Shown here: positions 1 to 10,732 of the stretch, one piece after another
Position numbering within the stretch: position 1 is the stretch's first letter
Layout: every line of letters begins with the position of its first letter
Notes under the pieces: model-generated
Told to the model about the DNA's origin: nothing
Seen by the model: the letters and a program-made list of their open reading frames with translations, nothing else
Databases searched by the model: none
NCBI RefSeq assembly: GCF_030053135.1
Contig: NZ_CP125649.1
Coordinates: 135,473 to 199,472 of the forward strand
Length of the DNA stretch: 64,000 nucleotides
From: Rhizobium sp. BT04
GTDB lineage: Bacteria; Pseudomonadota; Alphaproteobacteria; Rhizobiales; Rhizobiaceae
Direction: 5' to 3'
Program-made: the position numbers and the translations under genes

Positions 1-145
1 CGGTCGGTATTGATTGATTCAGATCTGTTATGAAACGCGAGTGGTGGGCTTGGGCGAGACGCCTTCGGCGCACGGCTCTACTCGCTTACGCTCCCGAACC
101 CGCCGGGCGGTTTCGGCCATCCGGCAACGATCCTCTCGCGGGTCC

Positions 146-724
146 TCAGCCGCACCATCCGTGTCTTGCACCGTCCCAGCGCCTGGCAAGGCCCTCGTTG
201 ACGAGAGTGGCTCCGAGCGAGTGTCCTGATCGTATTACGGTCCGGAGCTTGCGGCCATACTTGTCTTCGTCGCGCCAGCTGGCCGCCAGTGAGAAGTTGC
301 CTCCATTGAGCAGCGCAAGCAGGCGGGCTTTCGCGGCCTCGCCTTTGATCCGCTCCGCCTCACAGCGCGGAGGGCTGAGTTCCGGCGTGTCGATATCCGC
401 GATGCGGATTTTCTGCCCCTGGAACCAGAACGTATCGCCGTCGACGACGCAATTCACATGACGGCCGCCGCCGCAGATTGAAAACGCGGCCGACGACGAG
501 TCCGTTACCGGTGTCTTGGCCACAGCCGGCAGTCCGGGGAGGTTGCCGGCGCCGCCGAAGGCAAGCCAGCCTGCCGCAGCAACGACGATGGCTGAGATGA
601 CTGCCATCAGTAATTTGCGCGGACCGCTCTGTCCCGTTCGAGGTTTTCCCTGCGGGCTACGGCGATCGACCTTGCCACCGGATTTCCGCGGCCTCCTGAA
701 CGGAACCACATTCGAATTCGCCAC
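146..724 (-). CDS. thermonuclease family (SNase-like) protein, membrane-anchored
   Basis: The 192-residue protein has a basic N-terminus, one hydrophobic segment at about residues 38-58 and a C-terminal staphylococcal-nuclease-like domain. The domain shows VVDGDTFW (about 93-100), IRIADIDTPEL (about 106-116) and DKYGRKLRTV, the conserved blocks of the SNase fold. The family hydrolyses DNA or RNA with calcium. The single anchor suggests an exported or periplasm-facing nuclease, but that is inference. It follows traG on the same strand after a 255-base gap. Small SNase-like genes are common in conjugative regions of rhizobial plasmids and may process DNA during transfer. The 145 bases before it at the window edge show no convincing gene. 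Confidence 0.85.
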   Translation of the reverse strand: MANSNVVPFRRPRKSGGKVDRRSPQGKPRTGQSGPRKLLMAVISAIVVAAAGWLAFGGAGNLPGLPAVAKTPVTDSSSAAFSICGGGRHVNCVVDGDTFWFQGQKIRIADIDTPELSPPRCEAERIKGEAAKARLLALLNGGNFSLAASWRDEDKYGRKLRTVIRSGHSLGATLVNEGLARRWDGARHGWCG

Positions 725-979
725 TTGCCCGCTCCTCTCCTGCTTTCCTCAACCTATCTCGGACCCGGTTTCATCTGCGTTTACGGAGACTCTCGGCCTC
801 GACCTTCAGTAGGGTCGGTAATATGGTGTGCGCTAGCGGGGCGCAGGCGGTCCCGCCTCCCCTGCGGGCCACTATGTTGAGGCTCCTGCGGCTGCGCTAT
901 TTCCCGCTCTCGCACGACGAGAATTCCCGAAATCCCGCCCTTCGTGCGGTCGCTATGCTGATTTCTCCGATACTCTTCA

Positions 980-2947
980 TCATCCTCGATCGCCCTTGCT
1001 CGTTGCACTGCGCGCCGGCTCGATCGGCTGGGTTTCAGCTGTGTCGTCGTGCCTGTGAAACCTGTTGGTTCCGACGCAAGCTTTCATGTCGTCGCGCCGG
1101 AACCAGATCGCGCGACCGCATCGAAGCGGAGCGTTGCCAGCGGTGAACACGATCTGCTCGTCAGCTCGCATGCGAAGAACTTCATGAGGCTGGATCAGCG
1201 GCCGCGCCGCCAGCTGTTTCGATCGCGTGCGCGAGGATCCCTTCGCCTGGAAACTGCGGCTGACCTGGTCGATCTCGACCGTCGTCATGCCGCAGCGGCG
1301 CGAGATGTAATCCGCTGTTTCCGGATCGTTGATCGCCGCAAACGAAATCCAGCTCGCGCTCTCGAACCATTTGCTGGCGGCATCACGACCGCCATAGGTT
1401 TCGCGCATCTGCCCGATGGACTGGTAGATCATGATGAGCGTGATGCCGTACTTTCGGCCGGCGTCTCGAGCGGTTTCCAAGATCCGCATGTAACCGAGCC
1501 GCGCCACCTCATCGAGGAGGAACAGCGCCCTACCCTTCATCGAGCCATCGCGATTGTAGATCCCGTTGAGGAACGAGCCGATGATGACGCGCGCCAGGCC
1601 CGCATGCGTCTCCAGCGTCTTGAGGTCGATGTTGATGAAAATGTCGGTCTTTCCGTCGGCAAGATCGCCCGTCGAGAATGTCTTTCCGGAGACCAACGCG
1701 GCATAGTTCGAATACGACAGCCAGTGGGTTTCTTTGATCGCATTGGCGTAGACGCCGGAGAAGGTTTCGGGCGTCATGTTCACGAAGGCTGCGACATTCT
1801 CCTTCACGAAATCCGACTCCGAATTGTCGTAGATCTCCTGCAGGCGTTGGCGCAGTTGCGGCTCCGGCTCGGAGAGATTGGCGCGAACCTGGCGCAGCGT
1901 CTGGCTTTCCTTCTCCGTATGGCCGGACAGGCAAACGTCGGCGATCATCGCCGTCAACAATTGCAATGCCGAGGCTCGGAAGAAATCGTCGCGCACACCG
2001 CGCATGCCGCCGCTATCGCTCATGATCCATGAGGCGACGGAGGCGATATCCTCTTCCTTCGTCCCGCCGAACTTGCCGATCCAATCCAGGGCATTGAAGC
2101 CTGTTTCCGGCCTCTTGGGATCAAGGACGAACACGTCGAGATCGGCGCTCGTTCGGTGGGCCGCGACCATCGGCGCCACCTCGTTCGATGGATCGAGAAC
2201 GATCAGCGAGCCGCCCCATTTAAGCGCCGTCGGTATCGTCACCGACGTCGTCTTGAAGCCACCGGAACCGGCGAAAACGATGCCATGCGACGAACCGAAC
2301 GAGCCGTCGAAGCAGAGCAGCGGCGACTTGCCGCCGGCGCCCCATGTCTCCGGGTCGTCGGCGCGAAACGCGCGCGCTGTGGTGCTGTCCTTGTCGACAC
2401 GATATCGCTCGCCGATCACGACGCCGCCGGCATCAGCGAACAGCTTTTCCGCTTCCGGCAAGGTCATCCAGGCGGCCTCGCCATGTAGCGCCCGCTTGCC
2501 GCGGATGCGCTTCGGCTCCGCACTGGCGAATGCCGCATTGCCGGCAAACGCGACCCGCAGAGCAAAGCATGAGGCCATCGCCGCCGCCGTCGCTCCGATC
2601 AGCGTCGCGGGATCGACATAGGAGAAAATGGACTTACCGGCCGGAACCTTATCGGTGAGCGCAGACAACCTCATCGTTTCGCGAATTGCGGCGATTAGGA
2701 TCGTCGCCGCACCGCCGGCGACGACGCCCCATCCAGCCGTCTTGATCCTGATCGCGCCGGCGCTGGTCAAGACGATGCCGACGAGCCCTGCACTGACATA
2801 CGGCAGCGCGATCCCTGCTCGGCCCAGTGTCTGCCGTGCGGCTTCCGTCTTTCCGAAACCGGACAGCCAGTGCTCGATTCCGGTCAAACCAACGGCGACC
2901 ACGATCATCAGTGCGGCTGGGGCAATGAAGAGCAGGATCCTATTCAT
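980..2947 (-). CDS. traG: TraG, type IV secretion coupling protein
   Basis: This 655-residue protein is the VirD4/TraG-type ATPase that links the relaxosome at oriT to the mating channel in the inner membrane. Hydrophobic segments lie at about residues 4-20, 48-65 and 73-88. The Walker A motif is GSGGFKTTS (about 227-235) and the Walker B block is [13 protein letters not shown]. Length and sequence match Ti-plasmid TraG closely. It ends the traC-traD-traG operon; its start codon overlaps the end of traD by 8 bases. Nothing looks broken. Confidence 0.97.
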   Translation of the reverse strand: MNRILLFIAPAALMIVVAVGLTGIEHWLSGFGKTEAARQTLGRAGIALPYVSAGLVGIVLTSAGAIRIKTAGWGVVAGGAATILIAAIRETMRLSALTDKVPAGKSIFSYVDPATLIGATAAAMASCFALRVAFAGNAAFASAEPKRIRGKRALHGEAAWMTLPEAEKLFADAGGVVIGERYRVDKDSTTARAFRADDPETWGAGGKSPLLCFDGSFGSSHGIVFAGSGGFKTTSVTIPTALKWGGSLIVLDPSNEVAPMVAAHRTSADLDVFVLDPKRPETGFNALDWIGKFGGTKEEDIASVASWIMSDSGGMRGVRDDFFRASALQLLTAMIADVCLSGHTEKESQTLRQVRANLSEPEPQLRQRLQEIYDNSESDFVKENVAAFVNMTPETFSGVYANAIKETHWLSYSNYAALVSGKTFSTGDLADGKTDIFINIDLKTLETHAGLARVIIGSFLNGIYNRDGSMKGRALFLLDEVARLGYMRILETARDAGRKYGITLIMIYQSIGQMRETYGGRDAASKWFESASWISFAAINDPETADYISRRCGMTTVEIDQVSRSFQAKGSSRTRSKQLAARPLIQPHEVLRMRADEQIVFTAGNAPLRCGRAIWFRRDDMKACVGTNRFHRHDDTAETQPIEPARSATSKGDRG

Positions 2948-3155
2948 CGATTTTCCCGAAGGCCTCCGCGCCGATCGCCATCAGCCGTGAACGTTCTATC
3001 TCGTCGGCTTTGAGCCGCTGGCGCAAATCGATCAGCGCTCCCAGCAGAAGGGCCCGTTTCTCGTAGCGAAGACCGGCCTTGACGATCAGGCCGCCAAGCT
3101 CGATTTTCTCCCGCGTGTCCTTCTTGCGGGCATCGGACATGGTCGTGCGTGCCAT
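2940..3155 (-). CDS. traD: TraD, small conjugal transfer protein
   Basis: This 71-residue basic protein matches the size and position of TraD of Ti-type plasmids, between traC and traG. The start chosen gives [13 protein letters not shown] and lies 4 bases after the traC stop. A much longer reading frame upstream merely overlaps traC in another frame. Conserved blocks include [15 protein letters not shown] and the C-terminal AIGAEAFG. Its molecular role is not well defined in the family; it belongs to the Dtr (DNA-processing) operon. Confidence 0.93.
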   Translation of the reverse strand: MARTTMSDARKKDTREKIELGGLIVKAGLRYEKRALLLGALIDLRQRLKADEIERSRLMAIGAEAFGKIDE

Positions 3156-3159
3156 CCGC

Positions 3160-3456
3160 TCAAGCCTCAGCAGTCCCGCCCGCAGTCGCGCCAGCCGCGT
3201 TCTGCGCGGACGATGCGCTGCTTTCGCCGGCGTTACCTCCTTTCTTCCCTCCGGTCGTAGCGGCCTTTCCTCCGCGAAACCGCTTCGCCAGGTCCTCGAA
3301 GGCCGCCTGCAGTTCGGACTCGTCGATCTCGATCTCGCCAAGGCCGCCCTTGAGGGCGATCCGACCGATGCGCTCGGCTTCACGGGTCTCGGCGGCCTTG
3401 AGCTGCTCTTGGAGTTTGGCGATTTCGTCGCGGATTTTCGAGGATGGCTTCTTCAT
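3160..3456 (-). CDS. traC: TraC, conjugal transfer accessory protein
   Basis: This 98-residue protein begins [19 protein letters not shown] and is the first gene of traC-traD-traG. The start is set by a GGGAGA ribosome site just upstream and matches the 98-residue length of Ti-plasmid TraC. The N-terminal half is a predicted coiled coil (about residues 5-30), followed by [14 protein letters not shown]. The C-terminus is a low-complexity Ala/Gly/Ser tail from about residue 65. TraC is known as a DNA-processing accessory protein encoded next to oriT. The operon diverges from traAFBH across oriT. Confidence 0.93.
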   Translation of the reverse strand: MKKPSSKIRDEIAKLQEQLKAAETREAERIGRIALKGGLGEIEIDESELQAAFEDLAKRFRGGKAATTGGKKGGNAGESSASSAQNAAGATAGGTAEA

Positions 3457-3531
3457 TCCGTTTGTCTCCCTTGGGTGAGAAAGCGTCTCTTTCGAACCCA
3501 ACTTCAGGGAGCGGAGTGCGGAACGCACTAC

Positions 3532-3545
3532 TGTGAATCCTACAA
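3532..3545 (-). promoter_or_regulatory. candidate tra box between traC and traA
   Basis: On the minus strand this reads TTGTAGGATTCACA, identical over 14 bases to the site at 23289-23302 near repA. In Ti plasmids a TraR-binding tra box sits in exactly this traC-traA interval and drives both divergent tra operons. A second small dyad, AGTGCGGAACGCACT, lies beside it at about 3516-3530. Assignment to TraR is inference from position and recurrence. Confidence 0.55.
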
Positions 3546-3600
3546 TCGCCAAAGCGCGAGCTTTGGTGAATGATCCCGGCCGTTCCGAAGGAGCGGATCC

Positions 3601-3640
3601 GAAGGGCGCAATTATACGTCGCTGAAGCGACGCCCTAGCT
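3601..3640. other. oriT: oriT core of the Ti/rhizobial plasmid type
   Basis: The core GGGCGCAATTATACGTCGCT followed by an inverted repeat closely resembles the published Ti-plasmid oriT, itself related to the RSF1010 nick region. An outer repeat AGGGCG/CGCCCT (3603-3608 and 3631-3636) encloses GTCGCT-GA-AGCGAC (3618-3631). It lies between divergent traC and traA, as expected. Cleavage is expected by TraA near the ACGTCGC sequence. The exact nick base cannot be read from sequence alone. Confidence 0.9.
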
Positions 3641-3712
3641 TGAGGCCCCCGGCAGGCCTGCCGCTTCCGACGAACCCATTGATTTCGTTCGCAACCGGGA
3701 AAGAGTTCCGCC

Positions 3713-6700
3713 GTGGCCGTCCCCCATTTCTCCGTCAGCGTCGTCGCCCGTGGCTCTGGCCGCAGCGCCGTGCTGTCGGCCGCCTACCGGCACTGCGCGA
3801 AGATGGAATTCGAGCGCGAAGCCCGCACGATCGATTACACCCGCAAGCAGGGATTGCTGCACGAGGAGTTCGTCATTCCCGCCGACGCGCCGGAATGGCT
3901 GCGCTCGATGATTGCCGATCGTTCGGTGTCCGGCGCTTCCGAGGCTTTCTGGAACAGGGTCGAAGATTTCGAGAAGCGCTCCGACGCGCAGCTCGCCAAG
4001 GATGTGACGATCGCCCTGCCGATCGAGCTGACCGCCGAGCAGAACATCGCGCTGGTGCGGGATTTCGTTGCGCAGCACATCACGGCAAAAGGCATGGTAG
4101 CGGACTGGGTCTACCATGACGCGCCCGGCAATCCGCATGTTCATCTGATGTCGACCTTGCGACCGCTGACTGCGGACGGTTTTGGCGCCAAGAAGGTCCC
4201 GGTAACAGGACCGGACGGCAGTCCGATCCGCAACGACGCCGGCAAGATCGTCTATGAGCTCTGGGCTGGGAGCATCGACGATTTCAACGCGTTTCGCGAT
4301 GGTTGGTTTGCCTGCCAGAACCGGCATCTGGCGCTCGCCGGTCTCGACATTCGCGTCGATGGTCGCTCCTTCGAGAAGCAAGGGATCGATCTCGAGCCGA
4401 CCATCCATCTCGGCGTCGGCACGAAGGCGATCGAGCGGAAATTCGATGGTGCCTCCAAGCCGTTGGAGCTCGAACGCCTGGAATTGCAGGACGCCAGGCG
4501 GAGAGAAAACGTCAGGCGCATCGACAGGAATCCCGAACTCGTCCTCGACCTGATCATGCGTGAGAAGAGCGTCTTTGACGAACGGGACGTGGCGAAGATC
4601 CTGCACCGCTACGTCGACGACGCGGTGCTGTTCCAAAACCTGATGGTTCGGATCCTGCTCTGCCCCGAAACCTTCCGCATCGAGCGCGAACGGGTCGACC
4701 TTGCCAGCGGTACCCGCGAGCCGGCCAAGTACACGACCCGCGAAATGATCCGGCTGGAAGCGGAGATGGCCAATCGCGCCATCTGGCTGTCTCAGCGTTC
4801 GTCGCATGACGTTCGTGACACAGTGCTTGCCGCGACATTTGCGCGTCATGAGCGTCTGTCGGACGAGCAGAAGACAGCCATCGAACATGTAGCGGGACCT
4901 GAGCGGATCGCTGCCGTGATCGGCCGTGCCGGCGCCGGCAAGACGACGATGATGAAGGCGGCGCGAGAGGCATGGGAAGCGGCCGGCTATCGGGTCGTCG
5001 GCGCAGCACTTGCCGGCAAGGCGGCCGAGGGCCTGGAGAAGGAAGCGGGCATCGTCTCTCGGACGCTTGCGTCGTGGGAACTCCGTTGGCACCAAGGCCG
5101 TGATCAGCTCGATAGCAAGACGGTGTTCGTTCTTGACGAGGCCGGCATGGTGTCATCACGGCAGATGGCGCTGTTCATCGAAGCCGTGGTGAAGGCCGGC
5201 TGCAAGCTCGTTCTCGTCGGCGATACCGAACAGCTTCAACCGATCGAGGCAGGTGCCGCCTTCCGCGCCATTGCCGATCGCATCGGCTATGCCGAACTCG
5301 AAACGATCTATCGCCAGCGCCAGCAATGGATGCGCGATGCTTCGCTTGATCTCGCGCGTGGCAAGGTCGGCAGCGCAGTCGATGCTTACCGCGCCAACGG
5401 CAAGATAATAGGATCGAACCTGAAAGCCGACGCGGTCGACAACCTCATCGCTGCCTGGGACCGCGATTACGATCCGGCGAAGACGTCTCTTATCCTGGCT
5501 CATCTGCGCCGCGACGTGCGCATGCTCAACCAGATGGCGCGCATCAAACTCATCGAACGCGGGGTTCTCGACCAGGGAACTATGTTCAAGACCGCCGACG
5601 GCGAACGCAACTTCGCCGTCGGCGACCAGATCGTGTTCCTGAAGAACGAGGGATCGCTGGGCATCAAGAACGGCATGCTGGCCAGGATCGTCGACGTGGC
5701 GCCAGGACGCATCACCGCGCGGATCGGCGATGGGGAGAATGCCCGCCACGTGCTGGTCGAACAGCGCTTCTACAACAACCTCGACCATGGCTATGCCGCG
5801 ACCATCCACAAGAGCCAAGGTGCCACCGTCGATCAGGTCAAGGTGCTGGCCTCCCTTTCACTGGACCGCCATCTCACCTATGTCGCCATGACCCGTCATC
5901 GTGAGGACCTGGCCGTCTATTACGGTCGCAGATCCTTCGCGAAGAACGGCGGGTTGATCCCGATCCTGTCGCGAAGGAATGCGAAGGAAACGACTCTCGA
6001 TTACGAGAAGAGCGCCTTCTATCGCGAGGCGCTTCGGTTTGCCGAAGCCCACGGTCTGCATCTCGTTAACGTCGCCCGAACCCTGGTTCGAGACCGGCTG
6101 GAATGGGTCGCCAGCCAAAAGCAAAAACTTGCCAATCTCGGCGCCCGCCTTGCCGCCGTCGCCGGCAAGCTCGGATTCGTTCGCGGCGCCGCGCAGTCCC
6201 CAACCCAAAACAGCACCAAGGAGGCAAAGCCGATGGTCTCGGGCATCACAACCTTCACCAAATCGATCGACCAGGTGATGGAGGACAAGGTCGCCGCCGA
6301 TCCAGGATTAAAGAAGCAATGGGAGGAGGTCTCGACCCGCTTCCACCTCGTTTACGCCCAGCCGGAAAGCGCGTTCAAGGCAGTCAATGTCGATGCAATG
6401 CTGAAGGACGAGACCATTGCGAAATCCACGCTGGCGACGATCGGATCGAACCCTGAACACTTCGGTGCGCTGAAGGGCAAAACCGGGATGTTCGCCAGCC
6501 GCGCCGACAGGCAGGAGCGTGAGAAGGCTGAGACCAATGCGCCGGCGCTGGCCCGTAATCTTGAGCGCTATCTGCGCCAGCGGGCGGAGGCGGAACGCAA
6601 GTTCGAGGTCGAAGAACGGGCCGTCCGTCTGAAGGTCTCGATCGATATTCCTGCACTGTCGCCAAACGCAAAACTGACATTGGAGCGCGTTCGCGACGCG

Positions 6701-7024
6701 ATCGAGCGGAACGATCTGCCTGCCGGCCTCGAATATGCGCTCGCCGACAAAATGGTGAAGGCGGAACTGGAGGGTTTCGCCAAGGTTGTATCGGAGCGGT
6801 TCGGCGAGCGGACCTTCCTGTCGCTTGCCGCGAAGGACCCGAATGGACAGACCTTCAACACCGTGACCTCGGGAATGACGCCCGGACAGAAAGCCGAGGT
6901 TCAAGCGGGGTGGAATTCGATGCGAACGGTGCAGCAGCTCGCCGCGCATGAGCGCACGACCGAGGCGCTGAAGCAAGCGGAGACCCTGCGTCAGACGAAG
7001 AGCCAGGGGCTCTCGCTCAAATGA
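3713..7024 (+). CDS. traA: TraA, relaxase-helicase
   Basis: This 1103-residue protein is the MOBQ-type relaxase fused to a TraI-like helicase that nicks oriT and unwinds the transferred strand. The relaxase domain begins [18 protein letters not shown] and carries the metal-binding block [10 protein letters not shown] at about residues 135-144. The helicase part has Walker [12 protein letters not shown] at about 403-413, Walker [11 protein letters not shown] at about 472, and later helicase blocks around [16 protein letters not shown]. The start is GTG, chosen because it gives the family N-terminus. Its stop overlaps the traF start by 4 bases (ATGA). Length and end agree with Ti TraA. Confidence 0.97.
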   Translation: MAVPHFSVSVVARGSGRSAVLSAAYRHCAKMEFEREARTIDYTRKQGLLHEEFVIPADAPEWLRSMIADRSVSGASEAFWNRVEDFEKRSDAQLAKDVTIALPIELTAEQNIALVRDFVAQHITAKGMVADWVYHDAPGNPHVHLMSTLRPLTADGFGAKKVPVTGPDGSPIRNDAGKIVYELWAGSIDDFNAFRDGWFACQNRHLALAGLDIRVDGRSFEKQGIDLEPTIHLGVGTKAIERKFDGASKPLELERLELQDARRRENVRRIDRNPELVLDLIMREKSVFDERDVAKILHRYVDDAVLFQNLMVRILLCPETFRIERERVDLASGTREPAKYTTREMIRLEAEMANRAIWLSQRSSHDVRDTVLAATFARHERLSDEQKTAIEHVAGPERIAAVIGRAGAGKTTMMKAAREAWEAAGYRVVGAALAGKAAEGLEKEAGIVSRTLASWELRWHQGRDQLDSKTVFVLDEAGMVSSRQMALFIEAVVKAGCKLVLVGDTEQLQPIEAGAAFRAIADRIGYAELETIYRQRQQWMRDASLDLARGKVGSAVDAYRANGKIIGSNLKADAVDNLIAAWDRDYDPAKTSLILAHLRRDVRMLNQMARIKLIERGVLDQGTMFKTADGERNFAVGDQIVFLKNEGSLGIKNGMLARIVDVAPGRITARIGDGENARHVLVEQRFYNNLDHGYAATIHKSQGATVDQVKVLASLSLDRHLTYVAMTRHREDLAVYYGRRSFAKNGGLIPILSRRNAKETTLDYEKSAFYREALRFAEAHGLHLVNVARTLVRDRLEWVASQKQKLANLGARLAAVAGKLGFVRGAAQSPTQNSTKEAKPMVSGITTFTKSIDQVMEDKVAADPGLKKQWEEVSTRFHLVYAQPESAFKAVNVDAMLKDETIAKSTLATIGSNPEHFGALKGKTGMFASRADRQEREKAETNAPALARNLERYLRQRAEAERKFEVEERAVRLKVSIDIPALSPNAKLTLERVRDAIERNDLPAGLEYALADKMVKAELEGFAKVVSERFGERTFLSLAAKDPNGQTFNTVTSGMTPGQKAEVQAGWNSMRTVQQLAAHERTTEALKQAETLRQTKSQGLSLK

Positions 7025-7587
7025 AGATAACCGTGTTTGCGTTTGGGATGCGACGCGCTCAGAGGACGAATGCAATCGTGCTCTTGGCCTTGGCGACGTC
7101 CATCGTTGGCACCGGTGTTGGTGCGGCAATCGTCGGCGGCTTTCGCATCAACCTGACACCGAGCGAACCCCTCGGCCTCTGGCGTATCGTGGCGCTCGAT
7201 CGCCCGGTGTCTCGTGGCGACCTCATCTTCATTTGCCCTCCGCAAACGGCGGCGATGGTGGAGGCGAGAGAGCGTGGCTATCTCCGCTCCGGCACCTGCC
7301 CGGGCGGCGTCGCGCCGCTCATCAAGACGGTCGTCGCCGTTGCCGGGCAGAATGTCGAAATCGGCGCCGGCGTCACGATCGATGGGCGACCAGTTCCTTC
7401 GTCCGCTCCGGCAGAGCGGGACGGCAATGGCCGGCCGATGAAGCCATATCCCGGCGGCGTCGTACCTGACGACAGCGTCTTTCTCCATTCGCCGTTCAGG
7501 AGCTCGTATGACTCGCGCTATTTCGGCCCGCTGCCCGCCTCCGGTATCCTCGGCCTGGCGCAACCGGTGTTCACCTATGCGCCGTGA
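7021..7587 (+). CDS. traF: TraF, S26-type signal-peptidase-like maturation protease
   Basis: This 188-residue protein has one N-terminal membrane segment (about residues 18-40) and the S26 Ser/Lys dyad: Ser48 in [10 protein letters not shown] and Lys102 in [10 protein letters not shown]. In RP4 and Ti systems TraF matures, and in RP4 cyclises, the TrbC pilin precursor. The gene overlaps traA by 4 bases and traB by 11 bases, so the three are translationally coupled. All family blocks are present, including the C-terminal [12 protein letters not shown] region. Confidence 0.96.
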   Translation: MKITVFAFGMRRAQRTNAIVLLALATSIVGTGVGAAIVGGFRINLTPSEPLGLWRIVALDRPVSRGDLIFICPPQTAAMVEARERGYLRSGTCPGGVAPLIKTVVAVAGQNVEIGAGVTIDGRPVPSSAPAERDGNGRPMKPYPGGVVPDDSVFLHSPFRSSYDSRYFGPLPASGILGLAQPVFTYAP

Positions 7588-8740
7588 GTACCTCCAGCCA
7601 ACCGCATTGATTGTAGGGTCTGTCATCGTCGGATGGGTGGGATGGAGCGGTCACGCCCTGCTTCTTCCACTCGCCCTGGCATTTCCTGTCCTCTGGGCGC
7701 TTGCGCGAACGAGACTGACTGCCGCGGTCGTCTCGGCCGGTTATTTTCTGGCGGCCTCTCGGGGATTGCCGCAGGGCGTTGCGAACTTCTACTCCTCGGA
7801 CCTCCGGCCGGGATTGTTGCTTTGGTTCTGTGCGTCCGCCGGCTTCGTCATCGTGCATACCAGCTTCTGGACCACGAGGACGGGTGCTCGATCGGGCCAC
7901 TATCTCCTGGCAGCGGCTCTGATGGCCATTCCGCCGTTCGGCATTACCGGCTGGGCTCATCCGATCACGGCCGCGGGCGTGCTATTTCCAGGATGGGGAT
8001 GGTGGGGACTGGCTGCGGCGACAGCCGGCCTCATGGGCCTCGTAACCCGCATGTGGCCGGCTGTCGCAATCGCCCTACTAGGCTTTTGGGCGTGGTCCGC
8101 CGCATTCTGGACCGAGCCGACGCTACCCGAAGCTTGGCAGGGCGTCGATCTCGAATTGGGCGCATCGCTAGGCCGGGACACCAGCATGCAGCGTTACCGT
8201 GATCTGATTGCCACGGTGACGGATCGGGCATCCGGTGACATCCGCCATGTCGTACTCCCCGAAAGCGCGCTTGGCTTCTGGACGCCGACCGTCGAACGGC
8301 TCTGGGTGCGAGCTCTGCGGGGAACTAACGTCACCGTCATCGCAGGGGCCGCTGTCGTCGATGCAGGCGGATACGACAATGTTCTGATCGCGATCTCCGG
8401 TGACGAGAGTCGCCTCCTTTATCGCGAGCGCATGCCGGTGCCAGGCTCGATGTGGCAACCTTGGCGTCCCTTGCTTGGGGCAAGCGGCGGCGCGCGCGCC
8501 CATTTCTTCACCAGTCCCTTCGTGACCGTTGCCGACAGTCGGGCCGCACCTCTGATCTGCTACGAGCAGCTGATCGTCTGGCCCGTCCTCCACTCCATGT
8601 TCCACGATCCGGACGTCGTCATTGCCGTCGGCAACGGCTGGTGGACCAAGGGGACATCCATCGTGGCTATCCAGCGCGCGAGCACGCAGGCCTGGGCGCG
8701 CCTGTTCGACAAACCCGTCATCTTTTCCTTCAACACATGA
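7577..8740 (+). CDS. traB: TraB, conjugal transfer protein with nitrilase/Lnt-like domain
   Basis: The 387-residue protein starts at [14 protein letters not shown], an ATG inside the last codons of traF. The first 200 residues hold several hydrophobic segments. The C-terminal part resembles the carbon-nitrogen hydrolase (apolipoprotein N-acyltransferase-like) domain, with [24 protein letters not shown] and LICYEQL. TraB of Ti plasmids raises conjugation efficiency; its enzymatic activity is not established. The stop overlaps the run-up to traH. Confidence 0.93.
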   Translation: MRREYLQPTALIVGSVIVGWVGWSGHALLLPLALAFPVLWALARTRLTAAVVSAGYFLAASRGLPQGVANFYSSDLRPGLLLWFCASAGFVIVHTSFWTTRTGARSGHYLLAAALMAIPPFGITGWAHPITAAGVLFPGWGWWGLAAATAGLMGLVTRMWPAVAIALLGFWAWSAAFWTEPTLPEAWQGVDLELGASLGRDTSMQRYRDLIATVTDRASGDIRHVVLPESALGFWTPTVERLWVRALRGTNVTVIAGAAVVDAGGYDNVLIAISGDESRLLYRERMPVPGSMWQPWRPLLGASGGARAHFFTSPFVTVADSRAAPLICYEQLIVWPVLHSMFHDPDVVIAVGNGWWTKGTSIVAIQRASTQAWARLFDKPVIFSFNT

Positions 8741-8757
8741 GTTCCAAGGAGCCCGCA

Positions 8758-9366
8758 ATGCTCGATGCTGCCCTTATTCAACAATGCGCCGACCATTCGC
8801 TGAAGCCCGCGATCGTCGAGCAGTTCGTGACCGCTGCGGGCTCGAATGACCCACTTGCCGTCACTGTCAAATCGGGTGGCCGCTTGATCCTCGTCCCCAA
8901 GGCGCCATCGCCGGACGAGGCGATGGCGATCGTCCGGCAGTATGTCGGCCAGGCCGTGGTTCGTGTCGGCCTGACGCAGTTTCCGGCAGGCGTCGGCGTG
9001 AAGGACGCGGCCCATATGAACCCCGATGTTGTCGATCCTTGCGAAAACCTCCGCAAGGGTACGGCGATGTTCGCCAAGGTTCTGCGGATTGTTGCCAAGT
9101 GGTACGGCAATCCGAAGAGCGACGTCTTCCCCCAGATTTTCGAGGACGCGGTCTACGCCTGGAAGACAGGAGAGTTCGAGGGCGTGAGCGTGTTTCAGGC
9201 GCCTGATCCGGGCGGTCACGTGACGGCCGCCAGCGCGCCAGCCGTCAATGAGGATGTCGCCAACGGTGAGGATCATGAGGATTCGCAGCCTGAGCGGTCT
9301 GAGGAAAGCCGCAACGCTGGCTCGGCGGAGATGCGGATCGACCTGTCGAGGATCGGAGGAAAATGA
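8758..9366 (+). CDS. traH: TraH, conjugal transfer protein
   Basis: This 202-residue cytosolic-looking protein begins MLDAALIQQCADHSLKPAI, preceded by an AAGGAG site. An in-frame ATG 21 bases earlier overlaps the traB stop and is less likely. Conserved blocks of the rhizobial TraH family are visible: SGGRLILVPKAPSPDEAMAI, VGLTQFPAGVGVKDA and VFPQIFEDAVYAWKTGEFEG. The acidic tail ends MRIDLSRIGGK. It is the last gene of traAFBH. No catalytic motif is recognised. Confidence 0.93.
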   Translation: MLDAALIQQCADHSLKPAIVEQFVTAAGSNDPLAVTVKSGGRLILVPKAPSPDEAMAIVRQYVGQAVVRVGLTQFPAGVGVKDAAHMNPDVVDPCENLRKGTAMFAKVLRIVAKWYGNPKSDVFPQIFEDAVYAWKTGEFEGVSVFQAPDPGGHVTAASAPAVNEDVANGEDHEDSQPERSEESRNAGSAEMRIDLSRIGGK

Positions 9367-9382
9367 TCTCGTGGGAAGGCGA

Positions 9383-9760
9383 CTATGCCTCCGGAAGCGA
9401 ATAGCGCGTGAGAACCGCGTCCTCTCCATCGAGGGTCACTTCGATGACTTCGTTGACAATATCCCGTGCCTCGGCCAAATCCTGCAGTATGAGCGCAAAC
9501 AAATGGCGTTGCAGCGCAGGCAGCACCTGTGGGACGATAACGACCAGGCCCGCATGTAGATCTTCTCTTGCGTAGAGCTTCCTGAAGTCGCGGGCATTGT
9601 TCGTCACGAAGGTGAAATCTTGCTCGATGATCCGAGGCATCAGATCCCAGTCGGTTTCGCCGCTCAGTCCCAGCCAGTTCACATGGAAGCATTCGTGGTC
9701 GTGCGCTTGCGCCACGGCCACGAGAGACGTGTGAAGGCATTCATCGATAAGAAACTTCAC
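9383..9760 (-). CDS. PIN-like (DUF5615) toxin candidate
   Basis: The 125-residue protein starts MKFLIDECLHTSLV and carries VTNNARDFRKLYA, the acidic pattern (ID-E and TNN-x-DF) of Mut7-C/DUF5615 PIN-like domains. Such proteins are predicted metal-dependent RNases in toxin-antitoxin pairs. It overlaps the upstream DUF433 gene by 4 bases (ATGA), the usual antitoxin-first arrangement. It is likely a plasmid-stability module; toxicity is untested here. It converges on traH with only 16 bases between the stops. Confidence 0.8.
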   Translation of the reverse strand: MKFLIDECLHTSLVAVAQAHDHECFHVNWLGLSGETDWDLMPRIIEQDFTFVTNNARDFRKLYAREDLHAGLVVIVPQVLPALQRHLFALILQDLAEARDIVNEVIEVTLDGEDAVLTRYSLPEA

Positions 9761-10389
9761 GAGGTCGAGCCAGAGGGTTTGGAGACGTTCTCGTTCCGAA
9801 GGCTCAGGCGCTTCACGGATTTCACCTTCAGGCCCTGCTCCGAAAGCTTCCGCGGACGTCCTCTGGCGGGATGGGCCGCAACCCAGATCTCGGCAAGTTC
9901 CACCATGCGCTCGGTGAGCGAAGGATAGCCCTCGACGATTTCCGCTGTACTTGCGCCTTGCGTCTTCATCGCGGCAATCGTTCGCACGGGAACACGGGTT
10001 CGCTTGAAAACCGGCTCGCCGCCAACGACCCCTTTTACGCTTTCAATTATTCGTTCGGCTTCTCGAAGCGCCTCGGCCCGCGCGGCGAGTTGTTCTCGTG
10101 CCCGCGCAACGTCGATAATGAGATAGTCGTCTGCCCTAACGGTTTCGGCGTCGGGGTTCTGGTCGATCGTATCGAATAAGCGCTTGCGGCGCTCGGCAGA
10201 CAAGATCGATCCGACGCCGTACCAGAGCTTCAACCGAAGCAGATCCTCATCGGTGAGTGCTCGACCCCTGCTACCAACTAGATGCATCTCGATGATGCGC
10301 TTGTCGATCGCATTGTGAACCGATTTCACAGCGATCTCGCTGACAGCCGCAGCCTCGGCGGGTGTGTAGGCGTGCGATGTGCTGGCCAT
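9757..10389 (-). CDS. DUF433 antitoxin-like protein with N-terminal helix-turn-helix
   Basis: The 210-residue protein begins MASTSHAYTPAEAAAVSEIA. The start is fixed by AAGGAG 7 bases upstream. The N-terminal 60 residues resemble a MerR/excisionase-type winged helix. The C-terminal part, VVGGEPVFKRTRVPVRTIAA to GYPSLTERMVELAEIWVAAH, is a DUF433 domain, the family that neutralises DUF5615 PIN-like toxins. At 210 residues it is about three times the usual DUF433 antitoxin, so the extra N-terminus may be a DNA-binding autoregulator. A palindrome overlaps its ribosome site. Confidence 0.8.
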   Translation of the reverse strand: MASTSHAYTPAEAAAVSEIAVKSVHNAIDKRIIEMHLVGSRGRALTDEDLLRLKLWYGVGSILSAERRKRLFDTIDQNPDAETVRADDYLIIDVARAREQLAARAEALREAERIIESVKGVVGGEPVFKRTRVPVRTIAAMKTQGASTAEIVEGYPSLTERMVELAEIWVAAHPARGRPRKLSEQGLKVKSVKRLSLRNENVSKPSGSTS

Positions 10390-10394
10390 AATCA

Positions 10395-10410
10395 TTCTCC
10401 TTGTGGAGAA
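10395..10410. promoter_or_regulatory. palindrome upstream of the DUF433 gene
   Basis: TTCTCC-TTGT-GGAGAA is a perfect 6-base inverted repeat covering the ribosome site of the DUF433 gene. It is followed outward by an AT-rich TATATAAT-like stretch that could hold the -10 element. It fits an autoregulatory operator or a translation-occluding hairpin. Confidence 0.4.
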
Positions 10411-10492
10411 TATATAATGCTGGTGACGTCTTTCGTAAAGATCGGCCAAACTATTTTCGATCTTGCCGCTCTTAGAGGCTAGCAAGGTGGTT

Positions 10493-10714
10493 TCACTTCT
10501 TCTCCGGCGACCGTTTCAGCAAATCAGACGCTTCTACGTCCAGGATCGCTCCCAAGCGATCCACCACGTCGATGCTCGCATTGTAAACGCTACGCTCCAG
10601 GGAGCTGATGTAGGTGCGGTCGATACCTGCTCGAAAAGCAAGCTCTTCTTGCGACAGGCCTTTGGCCCGGCGCGCGGCTTTCAGATTTCGTGCAAATACC
10701 TCTCGAATCTCCAT
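10493..10714 (-). CDS. Xre/Cro-CI family helix-turn-helix regulator
   Basis: The 73-residue protein is a single HTH domain: RRAKGLSQEELAFRAGIDRT (about residues 15-34) is the classic helix-turn-helix, followed by YISSLERSVYNASID. Small repressors of this kind autoregulate or control neighbouring transfer and stability genes. A large inverted repeat just upstream of its start is the likely operator. Its targets cannot be read from sequence. Confidence 0.85.
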   Translation of the reverse strand: MEIREVFARNLKAARRAKGLSQEELAFRAGIDRTYISSLERSVYNASIDVVDRLGAILDVEASDLLKRSPEKK

Positions 10715-10732
10715 GCTCGAGAGAGCATCGGC

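Noticed and set aside
781..1008. Possible 75-residue gene after traG
   Set aside because: Highly charged, overlaps the traG end and has no clear ribosome site; not distinguishable from chance.
1049..2032. Open frame of 327 codons opposite traG
   Set aside because: Arg/His/Asp-rich translation without family features; a GC-rich antisense shadow of traG.
3635..5095. Open frame of 486 codons opposite traA, crossing oriT
   Set aside because: No recognisable domain and it would overlap the oriT core; explained by codon bias of traA.
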